A stretch of DNA of 64,000 bases, taken from Kribbella pratensis. GTDB lineage: Bacteria > Actinomycetota > Actinomycetes > Propionibacteriales > Kribbellaceae. Below the pieces are notes generated by a model. The model saw only the letters and a program-made list of their open reading frames with translations, did not search any database and had not been told where the DNA came from. Both the position numbers and the translations under genes were made by a program. Numbering within the stretch: position 1 is the stretch's first letter; the number at the start of each line of letters is the position of its first letter. The stretch lies in contig NZ_SODU01000002.1 in assembly GCF_004366075.1 (NCBI RefSeq), forward strand, positions 186,001 through 250,000. Reading direction: 5' to 3'. Shown here piece by piece: positions 45,136 to 53,836 of this stretch.

Positions 45136-46106
45136 AGTTCGGTGTGTTCGTTCCACAGGGCTGGCGGATGGATCTGGTCGAGCTGGACGACCCGGTCGAG
45201 CAGTGGGAGGCCATGACCGCTGTAGCCAAGGCAGCCGACGCAGGTCCATGGGACTCGATCTGGCTCTTCGACCACTTCCACACCGTCCCCGAGCCCGCCC
45301 GCGAGACTGTCTTCGAGATGTGGACGACCACGGCCGCCCTGGCGCGTGACACGTCGCGGGTGAACCTGGGCCAACTGGTCGGCTGCAACGGGTACCGCAA
45401 CCCGGCCCTGTTCGCCAAGATGGCCGCCACCGTCGACGTCGCCAGCCATGGCCGCATGTACGCCGGAATCGGTGCAGGCTGGTCGGAACACGAGTGGAAG
45501 GCGTACGGCTACCCGTGGACGAGCCAGAAGGAGCGGATGGGCTCGTTCGTCGAGTCTGTCGAGCTGGTGCATCGGTTGTGGACCGAGGACGACGTGGTGT
45601 TCCAGGGGCAGTACCACTCGGTCGACAAGCCGTACGTCGTCCCGCGGCGCAAACCCAAGCTCTGGATCGGCGGCGGGGGCGAACGCGTCACATTGCGACT
45701 AGTTGCAAAGTACGGCGACGCCTGCAACTTCGGCACCGGCCGGGTCGAGGTGATCGAGCAGAAGCTGGCGATCCTCCGGAAGCACTGCGAGGAGGTCGGC
45801 CGCGACTACGACGAGATCATCAAGTCGACCAGTCTGAACGTCTTCCCGATCGAAGCGGGTGCCGATCCCGTGACTGCGACGGCCAGGGCACGTGGTCGGT
45901 ACAGCCTGCAGGAGTTCCTGGAGATCGGCTCCGGCGGCACCTCCCACGTCCTGGCGGAGATGGTGACGACGAAACAACTGACGGAACATGTCGAGCGGCT
46001 GGCGGCGGCGGGGATCGACTACGTGATCTCCTACATCCCCGGCGTCGCCTACGACCGCGAACCGCTGCAGCGGTTCGCGGAGGACGTCGTACCGCAGTTC
46101 AGCTGA
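45132..46106 (+). CDS. LLM-class F420-dependent oxidoreductase
   Basis: A 324-residue luciferase-like TIM-barrel protein. It has SIWLFDHFHTVPEPARET, NPALFAKMAATVDVASHGR, AGIGAGWSEHEWKAYG and WIGGGGERVTLRLVAKYGD, the pattern of actinobacterial F420-dependent members. Substrate unknown. The ATG at 45132 with GGAGAAGG overlaps the transporter stop. Confidence 0.87.
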   Translation: MKFGVFVPQGWRMDLVELDDPVEQWEAMTAVAKAADAGPWDSIWLFDHFHTVPEPARETVFEMWTTTAALARDTSRVNLGQLVGCNGYRNPALFAKMAATVDVASHGRMYAGIGAGWSEHEWKAYGYPWTSQKERMGSFVESVELVHRLWTEDDVVFQGQYHSVDKPYVVPRRKPKLWIGGGGERVTLRLVAKYGDACNFGTGRVEVIEQKLAILRKHCEEVGRDYDEIIKSTSLNVFPIEAGADPVTATARARGRYSLQEFLEIGSGGTSHVLAEMVTTKQLTEHVERLAAAGIDYVISYIPGVAYDREPLQRFAEDVVPQFS

Positions 46107-47097
46107 GTGACCGCAGGTGCTGGTGGATCCCGCCGTACACGGTCGCTCCCGGCAGGAGGCGCTTCGGGATCTTGGTGACAACGCTGTAGTTGACGTCCAC
46201 GACGTTGGCCAGTGGGACCTCGCTGACCTGACTCAGCAACTGGTACGCGTCCAGCTTGTCGAGTCCGTAGAGATCACCGAGCCAGTGGACCATGTCCACC
46301 TGCCCGGCCCGCCACGCGTCTTCGAGCGGCCGGCCCGACCCGACCACTGCCAGGTACTCGTCGTTCTCGATCCGGGGCCAGACCGGGCCGGCCGTCTTCA
46401 GCAGCTCGACGATCATCACGACGTTCATCGCGCCCTCGACGGCGGTCCCGCACGACTCGCCCTCGCCCTGGCGGTAGTGACCGTCGCCGACCGAGAACAG
46501 CGCGCCGTCGACGTTGACCTTGAGGTAACAGGTCGCACCCGCGCGCATCTCGGGTGTGTCCATGTTGCCGCCGAACATCTCCGGCACCAGCGCCGAGCGC
46601 GCCTCGCCCGCGGCCGGCGCGACGCCGACCGTTCCGAGCATCGGCTCCAGCGGCAGCGCGATCTCCAGCTCACTGGCCTGCGCCTGGAAACCGACGGTCT
46701 GCTTGTCCGAGTCGACCTCGTAGATCCAGGTCCGCTCCGGCAGCGGGTCCTGCAGCGTCGCCGTCCGATCGGTGCTGGTCAGGCCGCCGAAGTACGGGAT
46801 CGTGGCGGAGACGCCCCAGCTCCGGGCGGGCGTGAGCTCGACGAGGTGCAGCACCAACGTGTCTCCCGGCTCGGCGCCTTCGACGTAGAAGGGCCCGGTC
46901 TGCGGATTCACGAACGGCATCTGCAGCGAGGCGCCGGCGAGGTCCGTCGTACTGCGCAGGCGGCCGCAGTACGCGTCCTCGGTCCACAACCGGAGCATGG
47001 TCCCGGGCTTGATCCGGCGGACGGGCGGCACGCCGCCGAAGGTCCAGGCGTAGTCGTCGGGTTCTGGGGTGAATTCGAGGACGTCCACGTCAGGCAA
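46099..47097 (-). CDS. Acetamidase/formamidase family protein
   Basis: A 332-residue protein of the FmdA/AmdA family. It has [28 protein letters not shown] and [20 protein letters not shown], which hold the expected active-site residues. It hydrolyses short amides to acid and ammonia. The start is probably TTG at 47097 (GTG at 47088 also possible); no strong Shine-Dalgarno. Its 3' end overlaps the convergent LLM gene by 8 bp. Confidence 0.83.
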   Translation of the reverse strand: MPDVDVLEFTPEPDDYAWTFGGVPPVRRIKPGTMLRLWTEDAYCGRLRSTTDLAGASLQMPFVNPQTGPFYVEGAEPGDTLVLHLVELTPARSWGVSATIPYFGGLTSTDRTATLQDPLPERTWIYEVDSDKQTVGFQAQASELEIALPLEPMLGTVGVAPAAGEARSALVPEMFGGNMDTPEMRAGATCYLKVNVDGALFSVGDGHYRQGEGESCGTAVEGAMNVVMIVELLKTAGPVWPRIENDEYLAVVGSGRPLEDAWRAGQVDMVHWLGDLYGLDKLDAYQLLSQVSEVPLANVVDVNYSVVTKIPKRLLPGATVYGGIHQHLRSLS

Positions 47098-47126
47098 CTT
47101 AAAGTGTCCGGTAGGGCTTGTGCGAG

Positions 47127-47156
47127 GGATCAGCGGGTTCTCAGGCGATTCTCACA
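47127..47156 (+). promoter_or_regulatory. Direct-repeat box upstream of mprA
   Basis: TTCTCAGG (47138-47145) and TTCTCACA (47149-47156) repeat with an 11-bp period; GGATCAG at 47127 is a weaker third unit in the same phase. The motif matches the array upstream of pepD and the site at 55746. OmpR-type regulators bind such helically phased direct repeats, so autoregulation by MprA is inferred. Confidence 0.6.
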
Positions 47157-47205
47157 GAAGCGACCTAGTCTCGGTGACGGAACTTCGAGCGAAGCGGGGC
47201 AGACG

Positions 47206-47898
47206 ATGCGGGTACTGGTGGTGGACGACGACCGGGCGGTCCGGGACTCGTTGCGCCGTTCGCTGGAGTTCAACGACTTCGAGGTCGTGACCGCGTCCGA
47301 CGGTGCCGAGGCGCTCGCGGTGATCGGCAACGTCGAGCCGGACGTCGTGGTGATGGACGTGATGATGCCGCGGCTGGACGGGCTGGAGACCACCAAGGCC
47401 TTGCGGGCCGCGGGCAACAATGTGCCGATCCTGGTGCTCACCGCGCGGGACGCGGTCGCGGACCGCGTCGACGGCCTGGACGCCGGCGGTGACGACTACC
47501 TGACCAAGCCCTTCGCCCTCGAGGAGCTGCTGGCCCGGCTGCGCGCGCTGCTGCGCCGCAGCAGCACCCCGGGCGACGGCGGCCAGCGCGGCGAGGTGCT
47601 GCAGTACGCCGACCTCGTGGTCGACGTCGACGCGCACGAGGTGCATCGCGGGGACGTGGCGATCCAGCTCACCCGGACCGAGTTCTCCCTGCTCGAGCTG
47701 CTGATCCGCAACCCCCGCCGCGTGCTGGAGCGCGCGGTCATCCTGGACGCGGTCTGGGGCTACGACTTCCCCACCACCGCCAACTCGCTCGAGGTCTACG
47801 TCGGGTATCTGCGCCGCAAGACCGAGGTCAACGGCCTGCCTCGCCTGATCCACACCGTCCGCGGTATCGGGTACGTGCTGAGGGACACCCCGCCGTGA
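47206..47898 (+). CDS. mprA: MprA-type response regulator (OmpR family)
   Basis: A 230-residue protein. The receiver domain has the phospho-acceptor Asp51 ([13 protein letters not shown]), acidic DDD at 7-9 and Lys in DDYLTKPF. The OmpR-type winged helix (about 132-228) ends VRGIGYVLR. The order mprA-mprB-merR-pepD matches the mycobacterial envelope-stress locus mprA-mprB-pepD. The stop overlaps the mprB GTG. Confidence 0.9.
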   Translation: MRVLVVDDDRAVRDSLRRSLEFNDFEVVTASDGAEALAVIGNVEPDVVVMDVMMPRLDGLETTKALRAAGNNVPILVLTARDAVADRVDGLDAGGDDYLTKPFALEELLARLRALLRRSSTPGDGGQRGEVLQYADLVVDVDAHEVHRGDVAIQLTRTEFSLLELLIRNPRRVLERAVILDAVWGYDFPTTANSLEVYVGYLRRKTEVNGLPRLIHTVRGIGYVLRDTPP

Positions 47899-49520
47899 GT
47901 GAGCAACGCCCCGAGCAGTTCCCGTCGTACGCCGACCGTTCGCAGCAACCGCAGCAACCGCAACAACAGCCGCAACCGCCGACGCAGTCCCGGCCGCCCG
48001 TTGCCAGTAGCAACGGCAATCGTGTCGCGGCGACCGCTGCCCGGACCCAGACGTGGTGGAACGAGACGCTCCACAAGCTCACGCTGCATGCCCGCGTGAC
48101 GTTGCTCGCGGCGGTCGCGGTCGGCCTCGCGGTGGCGATCGTCAGCATCGCGGCGTACGTCACCGTGCGCCAGCAGATGTACCAGAACCTCGACAACAGC
48201 CTCACCCAGCGTGCTGCCCAGGCCGCGAAGAAAGGCGTCCTGACCGATCTCACGATCCTGCAGGGTGTGCCGTCGGACGCTCTCGGCCTGAGTGACATCC
48301 GTGTGGGCGTGATCAGCGCCGAAGGGCAGCAGTTCGGGCCGCCGAACAGCCTGCTGCCGCCGATGGGCCAGGACGAACTCCAGGTAGCGCGCGCCCAGGG
48401 GAACGAGGTCAGCCTGCGGACCGTCGGCGTACGCAACGTCGGCTCGCATTTCCGCGTGGTCGCCGTCAGCGCGAGCTACTGTCCGCAGGGCCTGAGCCAG
48501 GCCTGTCGGGCGGAACCGGAGAACTACCTCCAGCCCGGGGCTCTGGTCGTCGGGCAGTCGTTGGGGCCGATCGATCAGACGCTGCACAACCTCGGCATCG
48601 TGCTGTGGGCGTTCGGGCTGATCGGCGTGATCGGGGCGGCGCTCGCGGGTAACGCGGTCGCGCGGTCCGGTCTGCGGCCGTTGGCGCGGCTGACCGGAGC
48701 GGCGGAGCACGTCGCGCGGACCGAGGACCTGAAGCCGATCCCGGTGACCGGGACCGACGAGATCTCCCGGCTGGCGATGGCGTTCAACGCGATGCTCGGC
48801 GCGCTCGCGCAGTCCCGCGATCGGCAGCGCCGGCTCGTCGGCGACGCGGGCCACGAACTGCGTACGCCGCTGACCAGCGTCCGCACGAACCTGGACCTGC
48901 TCGCCCAGGCGGACAAGCGCGGCGGCCTCCGGCCAGAGGATAGGCAGCAACTACTGGACGACGTACGCGCGCAGATGGACGAGCTGACGCAGCTGATCGG
49001 CGACCTGACCGAGCTGGCCCGCGACACCCCGCAGGTGCGGAACGCGGAGCTGATCGAGCTGTCCAACCTGGTCGAGGACGCCGTTATCAAGGTACGGCGT
49101 CGTGCCCCCGGACTGGAGTGGCACGTCCAGCTCACGCCGTTCCCGGTCTGGGGTGACGAGCGGCTGCTCGGGCGCGCGGTCACGAACCTGCTCGACAACG
49201 CGGCGAAGTACAGCGTTCCTGAAGGTACGGAGCAGCGCAGCGACGGACAGCCCGTCGGCCACGTGACGGTCCGGCTGCTGGACGGCGTACTGACGGTGAC
49301 CGACTCCGGGCCCGGGATCGCCGAGGCGGATCTGCCGCACGTGTTCGACCGGTTCTACCGCTCCAGCGAGGCCCGTAGCCGTCCTGGATCGGGCCTGGGC
49401 CTGGCGATCGTGAAGCACGCCGCGGAGCAGCACGGCGGCATGATCTACGCCCGCAACGTGCCCGGAGCCGGCGCGCAGTTCACCCTGTGGCTACCGCACG
49501 CGGCGACACAGACCCGATAG
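47895..49520 (+). CDS. mprB: MprB-type sensor histidine kinase
   Basis: A 541-residue protein. A Gln/Pro-rich cytoplasmic N-tail (15-33) is followed by TM1 (66-90), an extracytoplasmic sensor (91-228) containing Cys196 and Cys204, TM2 (232-252) and HAMP. HisKA has His320 in [11 protein letters not shown]; HATPase has [24 protein letters not shown] and [18 protein letters not shown]. It senses envelope stress and phosphorylates MprA. The cysteine pair could form a disulfide. Confidence 0.9.
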   Translation: MSEQRPEQFPSYADRSQQPQQPQQQPQPPTQSRPPVASSNGNRVAATAARTQTWWNETLHKLTLHARVTLLAAVAVGLAVAIVSIAAYVTVRQQMYQNLDNSLTQRAAQAAKKGVLTDLTILQGVPSDALGLSDIRVGVISAEGQQFGPPNSLLPPMGQDELQVARAQGNEVSLRTVGVRNVGSHFRVVAVSASYCPQGLSQACRAEPENYLQPGALVVGQSLGPIDQTLHNLGIVLWAFGLIGVIGAALAGNAVARSGLRPLARLTGAAEHVARTEDLKPIPVTGTDEISRLAMAFNAMLGALAQSRDRQRRLVGDAGHELRTPLTSVRTNLDLLAQADKRGGLRPEDRQQLLDDVRAQMDELTQLIGDLTELARDTPQVRNAELIELSNLVEDAVIKVRRRAPGLEWHVQLTPFPVWGDERLLGRAVTNLLDNAAKYSVPEGTEQRSDGQPVGHVTVRLLDGVLTVTDSGPGIAEADLPHVFDRFYRSSEARSRPGSGLGLAIVKHAAEQHGGMIYARNVPGAGAQFTLWLPHAATQTR

Positions 49521-49551
49521 GACCCGGCAAGCCCGCGGACGGGGGCTCGAG

Positions 49552-49908
49552 TCAGCTTTCCTCGTCCGATGCGCTGAGCTCGGCGTTGATCCGCATCGCC
49601 TCGGCCAGTTGGTCCTCCAAGATGATGATCCGGCAGGCGGCGTCCAGCGAGGTCCCGTTGTCGACCAGCTCGCGAGCGCGGGCGGCCAGTCGGAGCTGGT
49701 AGCGGGAGTAGCGGCGATGTCCGCCCTCGGAGCGCTGCGGGGTGATCAGCTTCGCCTCGTCCAGGCTGCGCAGGAATCCAGGCGTGGCACCGAGCAGCTC
49801 GGCGGCCCGTCCCATCGTGTAGGCGGGGAAGTCCTCGTCGTCGAGGTTGGCCGTTGGTGTTTCAGGGTTTTCTGACATCGTTTGCTCCGCTGGCTGGCCT
49901 GGGGTCAT
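49552..49908 (-). CDS. MerR-like HTH regulator
   Basis: 118 residues from the ATG at 49908, which has a GGAGGTG site; a second start at 49878 is also supported. The MerR HTH is YTMGRAAELLGATPGFLRSL followed by DEAKLITPQRSEGGHRRYSR, then a short helix (CRIIILEDQLAEAMRINAEL). There is no effector domain. It is inserted between mprB and pepD on the opposite strand. Confidence 0.8.
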   Translation of the reverse strand: MTPGQPAEQTMSENPETPTANLDDEDFPAYTMGRAAELLGATPGFLRSLDEAKLITPQRSEGGHRRYSRYQLRLAARARELVDNGTSLDAACRIIILEDQLAEAMRINAELSASDEES

Positions 49909-49924
49909 CGCACCTCCGTGTCGA

Positions 49925-49952
49925 GGGCCCCGGTGCCGAAGCACCGGGGCCC
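49925..49952. terminator. Perfect 12-bp hairpin in the merR leader
   Basis: GGGCCCCGGTGC (49925-49936), loop CGAA, GCACCGGGGCCC (49941-49952). It lies 17 bp upstream of the merR ATG on the minus strand. It may be an attenuator of merR or a terminator for rightward transcripts; on the plus strand it is followed by TGGGTTTGGATTTT. Confidence 0.6.
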
Positions 49953-49975
49953 TGGGTTTGGATTTTCACCATCTA

Positions 49976-49991
49976 CTGACTCTCGAGTCAG
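49976..49991. promoter_or_regulatory. Palindrome upstream of merR
   Basis: CTGACTCTCGAGTCAG has perfect 7-bp arms around TC. It is a candidate operator for the MerR-like regulator. CTCGAGTCAGC occurs here (49982-49992) and again at the 3' end of merR (49546-49556). Confidence 0.45.
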
Positions 49992-50177
49992 CCTCTACTT
50001 CCGCGGTCCGCCGTGCAGGCCGGACGTCGCTGGGATCGCACAATGCGTAACCGAGAACCACCTTCCAATCACGATGGGACTGCGGTACCCGCCCGGCGAA
50101 ACACAGCCACGGCGGGCGATCCTGATGATGTAGATCCACTCCTCTTCTTCAGTGTTCCGACTTCTTGTTGCACCGGC
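49992..50177. other. Intergenic, no gene supported
   Basis: The stretch between the merR palindrome and the TACTGC repeats. Short open frames are not protein-like. Nothing recognised. Confidence 0.35.
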
Positions 50178-50348
50178 CGAGTACTGCGACTTACCACTTC
50201 ACTCTTGCTGGTACTGCGACTGCGTACTGCGGTTACTGCACTACTTGACTGCGAACTACAGGTACTGCACTGAATTACAGGTACTGAACTACAGGTACTG
50301 CACTACGAACTCGTCGGCCGGGTCCTGCTGATACTGCTCGTACTGCTG
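50178..50348. repeat. TACTGC repeat cluster
   Basis: TACTGC occurs at about 50182, 50212, 50225, 50234, 50263, 50296, 50332 and 50341, with TACTGA at 50282. Within it, GAACTACAGGTACTGCACT-like units sit in tandem at 50253, 50272 (shortened) and 50286. There is no open frame of note. It lies between merR and pepD. Confidence 0.7.
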
Positions 50349-50493
50349 GGCGGTCGTTGGCCGCCCGCGTCAGCTTCTCTTGTTCTCTCGTGGCAACAGA
50401 AGAGACTTTAGCCAGTCGATCGGCGAATGTCTACCCTGGCCAGCACAGTATTTTGTCAGCGGCGAGTTAAGAGTCGTTCCGGCAGCGCTTCCC

Positions 50494-50559
50494 TCTTCAG
50501 AGGATCTTCATGGAGTTCTTCGGTCACTCCGAGGGGATCTTCAGGGCCCTCTCAGGTCC
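50494..50559 (+). promoter_or_regulatory. Six-unit array of 11-bp phased boxes upstream of pepD
   Basis: Units start at 50494 (TCTTCAG), 50505 (TCTTCAT), 50516 (TTCTTCG), 50527 (CTCCGAG), 50538 (TCTTCAG) and 50549 (CTCTCAG), each exactly 11 bp apart. The last two match the mprA-upstream box and the site at 55746. The array ends 20 bp before the pepD ATG. Cooperative MprA binding along one DNA face is inferred. Confidence 0.65.
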
Positions 50560-50578
50560 GGCCGACAAAGTACGTGCC

Positions 50579-51982
50579 ATGACCGAGAACCAGCCGCAGC
50601 AGCCGCAGAACCAGCCCGGCCAGAACGCACAGGGACCGCAGGGGCCGGAGCGGACGCAGCAGTTGCCGATGTACGGGCAGCATCAGCAGCAGCAGCACGC
50701 ACCGCAAGGTGGGCAGCCGCGGCTGGACTCGGGGCCGCAAGGGCAGCGGCCGGGACAGTACCCCTCAGGTGGGAGTACTTATCCGCAGTTCGGGGCGCCG
50801 GGGACGCATCAGGGGACGTCTCCGGGCCCGAACTGGCCCATCGGACCGCAGCCGGCCACCGCCACCGCGGTGAAGCCGAAGCGCCGGGGCGGACTGGCCG
50901 CAGTGGCGCTGACCGCGCTGCTGGTCGGCGCCGCGAGCGGCGTCGGCGGCGCAGCCGTCTACTCGGCAACCAATGACCACACCACGAACACCCCGTCGGT
51001 GACCTCCCCGCTGAACGGCAGCCAGGCGGCTCCCGTGTCGGCGCCGGACGGCTCGGTGCAGAGCGCCGCCGCGAAGGTGCTGCCGAGCGTGGTGAAGATC
51101 GCGGTCGCGACCTCGCAAGGCGAAGCGACCGGGTCCGGCATCGTGATCAGCAAGGACGGCCTGATCGTCACCAACAACCACGTGGTCTCCGGGGCCGGTC
51201 AGGGCGCGAAGCTCAGTGTGATCCTGAACGACGGCCGCACGGTCAGCGCCACGATCAAGGGCACCGACCCGCTCACGGACCTCGCGGTGATCCACGCCGA
51301 CGCGACCGACCTGACCCCGGCGACCCTCGGCCAGAGCGGAAAGCTCGCGGTCGGGCAGGGCGTGGTGGCGATCGGCTCGCCGTTCGGCCTGGAGGCGACC
51401 GTGACCAGCGGCATCGTCTCGGCGCTGAACCGCCCGGTGACCTCGGGCGACGAGCAGCAGGACAGTACGACGGTCTTCCCAGCAGTTCAGACGGACGCCG
51501 CGATCAATCCGGGGAACTCCGGCGGCGCCCTCATCGACCTCGCCGGCCAGGTGGTCGGTATCAACAGCGCGATCAAGACCGCCGGCGGATCGGGACAATC
51601 CGAAGGCGGGAACATCGGCCTGGGGTTCGCGATCCCGATCGACCAGGCCAAGCCGATCATCGACGAGCTGGTGGCCAAGGGCAAGGCCACTCATGCGCGG
51701 CTCGGTGTGACGGTCGGCGACGCGCAGTCCTCCGACGGGCTCACGAACGGAGCACGCCTCGGCGAGGTTACGCCCGGCGGTGCGGCGGACAAGGCCGGTC
51801 TGCAGTCAGGTGACGTGGTCACCGCTGTGGACGGTAAGGCGATCGCGTCAGGGGACGCGTTGGTCGCCGCGGTCCGTTCGCACCGCCCGGGCGATCAGGT
51901 GACCCTCACCGTCACCCGCAACGGCAAGCCCCAGTCGATCAAAGCCACCCTCGGCTCCGACAACGGGAACCCGACGGGCTGA
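50579..51982 (+). CDS. pepD: HtrA/PepD-type membrane serine protease with PDZ domain
   Basis: A 467-residue protein. A Gln/Pro/Gly-rich cytoplasmic tail (1-100) is followed by one TM helix (105-128). The trypsin-like domain has the triad His201 (TNNHVVSG), Asp234 (LTDLAVI) and Ser314 (NPGNSGGALID). One PDZ domain (about 380-455) has DGLTNGARLGEVTPGGAADK. It degrades or refolds damaged envelope proteins. The ATG at 50579 was chosen; an in-frame ATG at 50510 would put the box array inside the gene. A terminator follows. Confidence 0.9.
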   Translation: MTENQPQQPQNQPGQNAQGPQGPERTQQLPMYGQHQQQQHAPQGGQPRLDSGPQGQRPGQYPSGGSTYPQFGAPGTHQGTSPGPNWPIGPQPATATAVKPKRRGGLAAVALTALLVGAASGVGGAAVYSATNDHTTNTPSVTSPLNGSQAAPVSAPDGSVQSAAAKVLPSVVKIAVATSQGEATGSGIVISKDGLIVTNNHVVSGAGQGAKLSVILNDGRTVSATIKGTDPLTDLAVIHADATDLTPATLGQSGKLAVGQGVVAIGSPFGLEATVTSGIVSALNRPVTSGDEQQDSTTVFPAVQTDAAINPGNSGGALIDLAGQVVGINSAIKTAGGSGQSEGGNIGLGFAIPIDQAKPIIDELVAKGKATHARLGVTVGDAQSSDGLTNGARLGEVTPGGAADKAGLQSGDVVTAVDGKAIASGDALVAAVRSHRPGDQVTLTVTRNGKPQSIKATLGSDNGNPTG

Positions 51983-52003
51983 CCGGACGTCTCACCAGTA
52001 GAC

Positions 52004-52040
52004 CGGACTGCGCCGCCCACCGAGCGGCGCAGTCCGTTTT
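52004..52040 (+). terminator. Intrinsic terminator of pepD
   Basis: CGGACTGCGCCGC (52004-52016) and GCGGCGCAGTCCG (52024-52036), a perfect 13-bp stem with a 7-nt loop and four Ts after it. Confidence 0.88.
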
Positions 52041-52071
52041 CGTCACCCGGACAGGACCTAAGGTTCCGGGT

Positions 52072-52578
52072 ATGAATCTGCGCGACAAACGACCGCCGAT
52101 CGTGGCCGACGAGCGAACCCAGTTGGTCGGGTGGCTGGACCTGCAGCGGATGCTGGTACGGCGGAAGCTCGAAAAACTGCGGCCTGAGGACGAACATCGC
52201 GCGGTGCTCCCGAAGTCGCCGTTGATGACGCCTGCCGGGCTCGTGTCGCACATGCGGTGGACCGAGCACTGCTGGTTCAACGTGATCTTCCTGGGCGAGC
52301 CGGAGGGGACCAACCCACAGTTCCGGAAGGAACCGGAAAGCGCCGACATGCGGGTGGACGGCGTACCACTGGCGCAGCTGCTGGACGAGTTCGATGCGCA
52401 GTACGCGCAGTCGAACGAGATCACCGCGGCCCACTCGCTCGACGAGGTCGGGAAGGACCCGGACTACCAGCCGTCTTTGCGCTGGATCCTCATCCACATG
52501 GTCGAGGAGACCGCGCGGCATGTCGGGCACCTGGACGCGATGCGCGAACTGCTCGACGGCGAGACCGGGTATTACTAG
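52072..52578 (+). CDS. DinB/DUF664 family protein (putative thiol-dependent transferase)
   Basis: A 168-residue four-helix-bundle protein. The metal-binding His pattern is HMRWTEHCW (near 60) and HMVEETARHVGHLD (near 143-156). In actinobacteria this fold includes mycothiol-dependent transferases. Reaction unknown. Followed by the pirin gene after 5 bp. Confidence 0.8.
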   Translation: MNLRDKRPPIVADERTQLVGWLDLQRMLVRRKLEKLRPEDEHRAVLPKSPLMTPAGLVSHMRWTEHCWFNVIFLGEPEGTNPQFRKEPESADMRVDGVPLAQLLDEFDAQYAQSNEITAAHSLDEVGKDPDYQPSLRWILIHMVEETARHVGHLDAMRELLDGETGYY

Positions 52579-52583
52579 AACCT

Positions 52584-53279
52584 GTGGAGATCCATCGGGC
52601 GGACGAGCGGTTCCGGACGGCCAGCGAGTGGCTGGACTCGCGGCACTCGTTCTCGTTCGGACCGCATTACGACCCGGCGAATGTCGGGTTCGGCTTCCTG
52701 CTCGCCCACAACGACGAGACGGTTGCCCCGGGCACCGGGTTTGAGCAGCATCCGCATCAGGATCTGGAGATTGTGACCTGGGTACTGCGCGGCGCGCTGG
52801 CGCACCGGGATTCGCAGGGGAACAGCGGGGTGGTGTATCCGGGGCTGGCGCAGCGGATGAGTGCGGGGTCCGGGATCCAGCACTCGGAGTGGAACGACGG
52901 CGGCGAACCGGTGCACTACGTGCAGATGTGGGTCCGGCCCGAGGCGTTGGATCTGCCGCCGTCGTACGAGCAGGCGGAGTTGGATCTGACGACCGGTGAG
53001 CTGATCCCGGTCGCATCGGGACTGGCCAAACATGCTTCGAGTACGGCGATCCGTCTCAACCAGCCCCAGGCCGGGATGTCGGTCGCCCGGCTCACGCCGG
53101 CGCAGACGGTCGAGCTGCCGGCAGCGCCGTACCTGCATCTGTTCGTGGCGACGGGCACGGCCGAGCTCGAGGACGCCGGTGACCTGAGGACCGGGGACGC
53201 CGTGCGGCTGACGGACTCAGGCGGGCGTCTCACCGCCGGCCCGGACGGTGCCGAGTTGCTGGTCTGGGAGATGTACTAG
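52584..53279 (+). CDS. Pirin family protein
   Basis: A 231-residue bicupin. The N-terminal pirin signature is HSFSFGPHYDPANVGFGFLL, and metal ligands lie in GFEQHPHQDLEIVTW and GSGIQHSEWND. Pirins act as quercetinase-like enzymes or redox regulators. The start is GTG at 52584, without a strong Shine-Dalgarno, so coupling to the DinB-like gene is likely. The stop overlaps the convergent mutarotase-like gene by 4 bp. Confidence 0.85.
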   Translation: MEIHRADERFRTASEWLDSRHSFSFGPHYDPANVGFGFLLAHNDETVAPGTGFEQHPHQDLEIVTWVLRGALAHRDSQGNSGVVYPGLAQRMSAGSGIQHSEWNDGGEPVHYVQMWVRPEALDLPPSYEQAELDLTTGELIPVASGLAKHASSTAIRLNQPQAGMSVARLTPAQTVELPAAPYLHLFVATGTAELEDAGDLRTGDAVRLTDSGGRLTAGPDGAELLVWEMY

Positions 53280-53605
53280 TCGGTCTGCTCGCTCATCGTC
53301 CAGACGTGGCGCAGGGACTGGCCGGCCACGCCCTCCGGGTTCTCGGCGAAGCCCTCGACGAACTGGCTCATGTGCTGCTGCCAGCGCTGGTCGGTCGGGT
53401 CGTTGCGCAGGTACGCGACCGCGGCCTCGAAGTCGTCGGTCACCACCAGGTGGAAGAGGTCGCGGCCGCTGCGCCAGATCGACCAGTCGCTGATCCCGGC
53501 GGTGTGCATCGCGGTGATCAGCTCGGGCCAGACGCGAGCGTGCTCGAGCTCGTAGGCCTCTTCGGTACCGGGAATCAGGCGGCTGTGCAGAGCAAGGCGG
53601 GTCAC
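53276..53605 (-). CDS. L-rhamnose mutarotase-like protein
   Basis: A 109-residue ferredoxin-like-fold protein of the RhaM/DUF718 type: LALHSRLIPGTEEAYELEHA at the start, ISDWSIWRSGRDLFHLV centrally, and DPTDQRWQQHM. The length matches RhaM (about 104). RhaM interconverts anomers of L-rhamnose, but no rhamnose genes are nearby, so another sugar is possible. The GTG at 53605 was chosen; the upstream in-frame stretch is not protein-like. Confidence 0.75.
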   Translation of the reverse strand: MTRLALHSRLIPGTEEAYELEHARVWPELITAMHTAGISDWSIWRSGRDLFHLVVTDDFEAAVAYLRNDPTDQRWQQHMSQFVEGFAENPEGVAGQSLRHVWTMSEQTD

Positions 53606-53636
53606 AAAGGAGCAGAATACGCCTGGCGGCGCGCCG

Positions 53637-53653
53637 CTGGAACGCGGTTCCAG
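53637..53653. repeat. Short perfect hairpin in intergenic region
   Basis: CTGGAAC-GCG-GTTCCAG, 7-bp arms with a 3-nt loop, between the mutarotase-like and PBP genes. Role unknown; the rest of the 231-bp gap holds the PBP promoter, which I cannot place. Confidence 0.4.
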
Positions 53654-53836
53654 AATCCGGGTCCGCCGATTCGCGCAGCGTCTCGCTCCCGATTCACCCA
53701 CCCTCTGACGCCAACTCCCGAGCGGGTGCGCGCGTCGTACTTGGGTGGGTTGAGTAGTTTCGCCCTCGTGGTCGGGTAACCACACGCCGAAGACTGTGCC
53801 CCGGTGTCCATCCGTCGTCGTGCGAGAGTTGGGATT

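Noticed and set aside
50178..50348. Possible CRISPR array
   Set aside because: Repeat units are short and of uneven length, spacers are not unique sequences of constant size, and no cas genes occur in the window.
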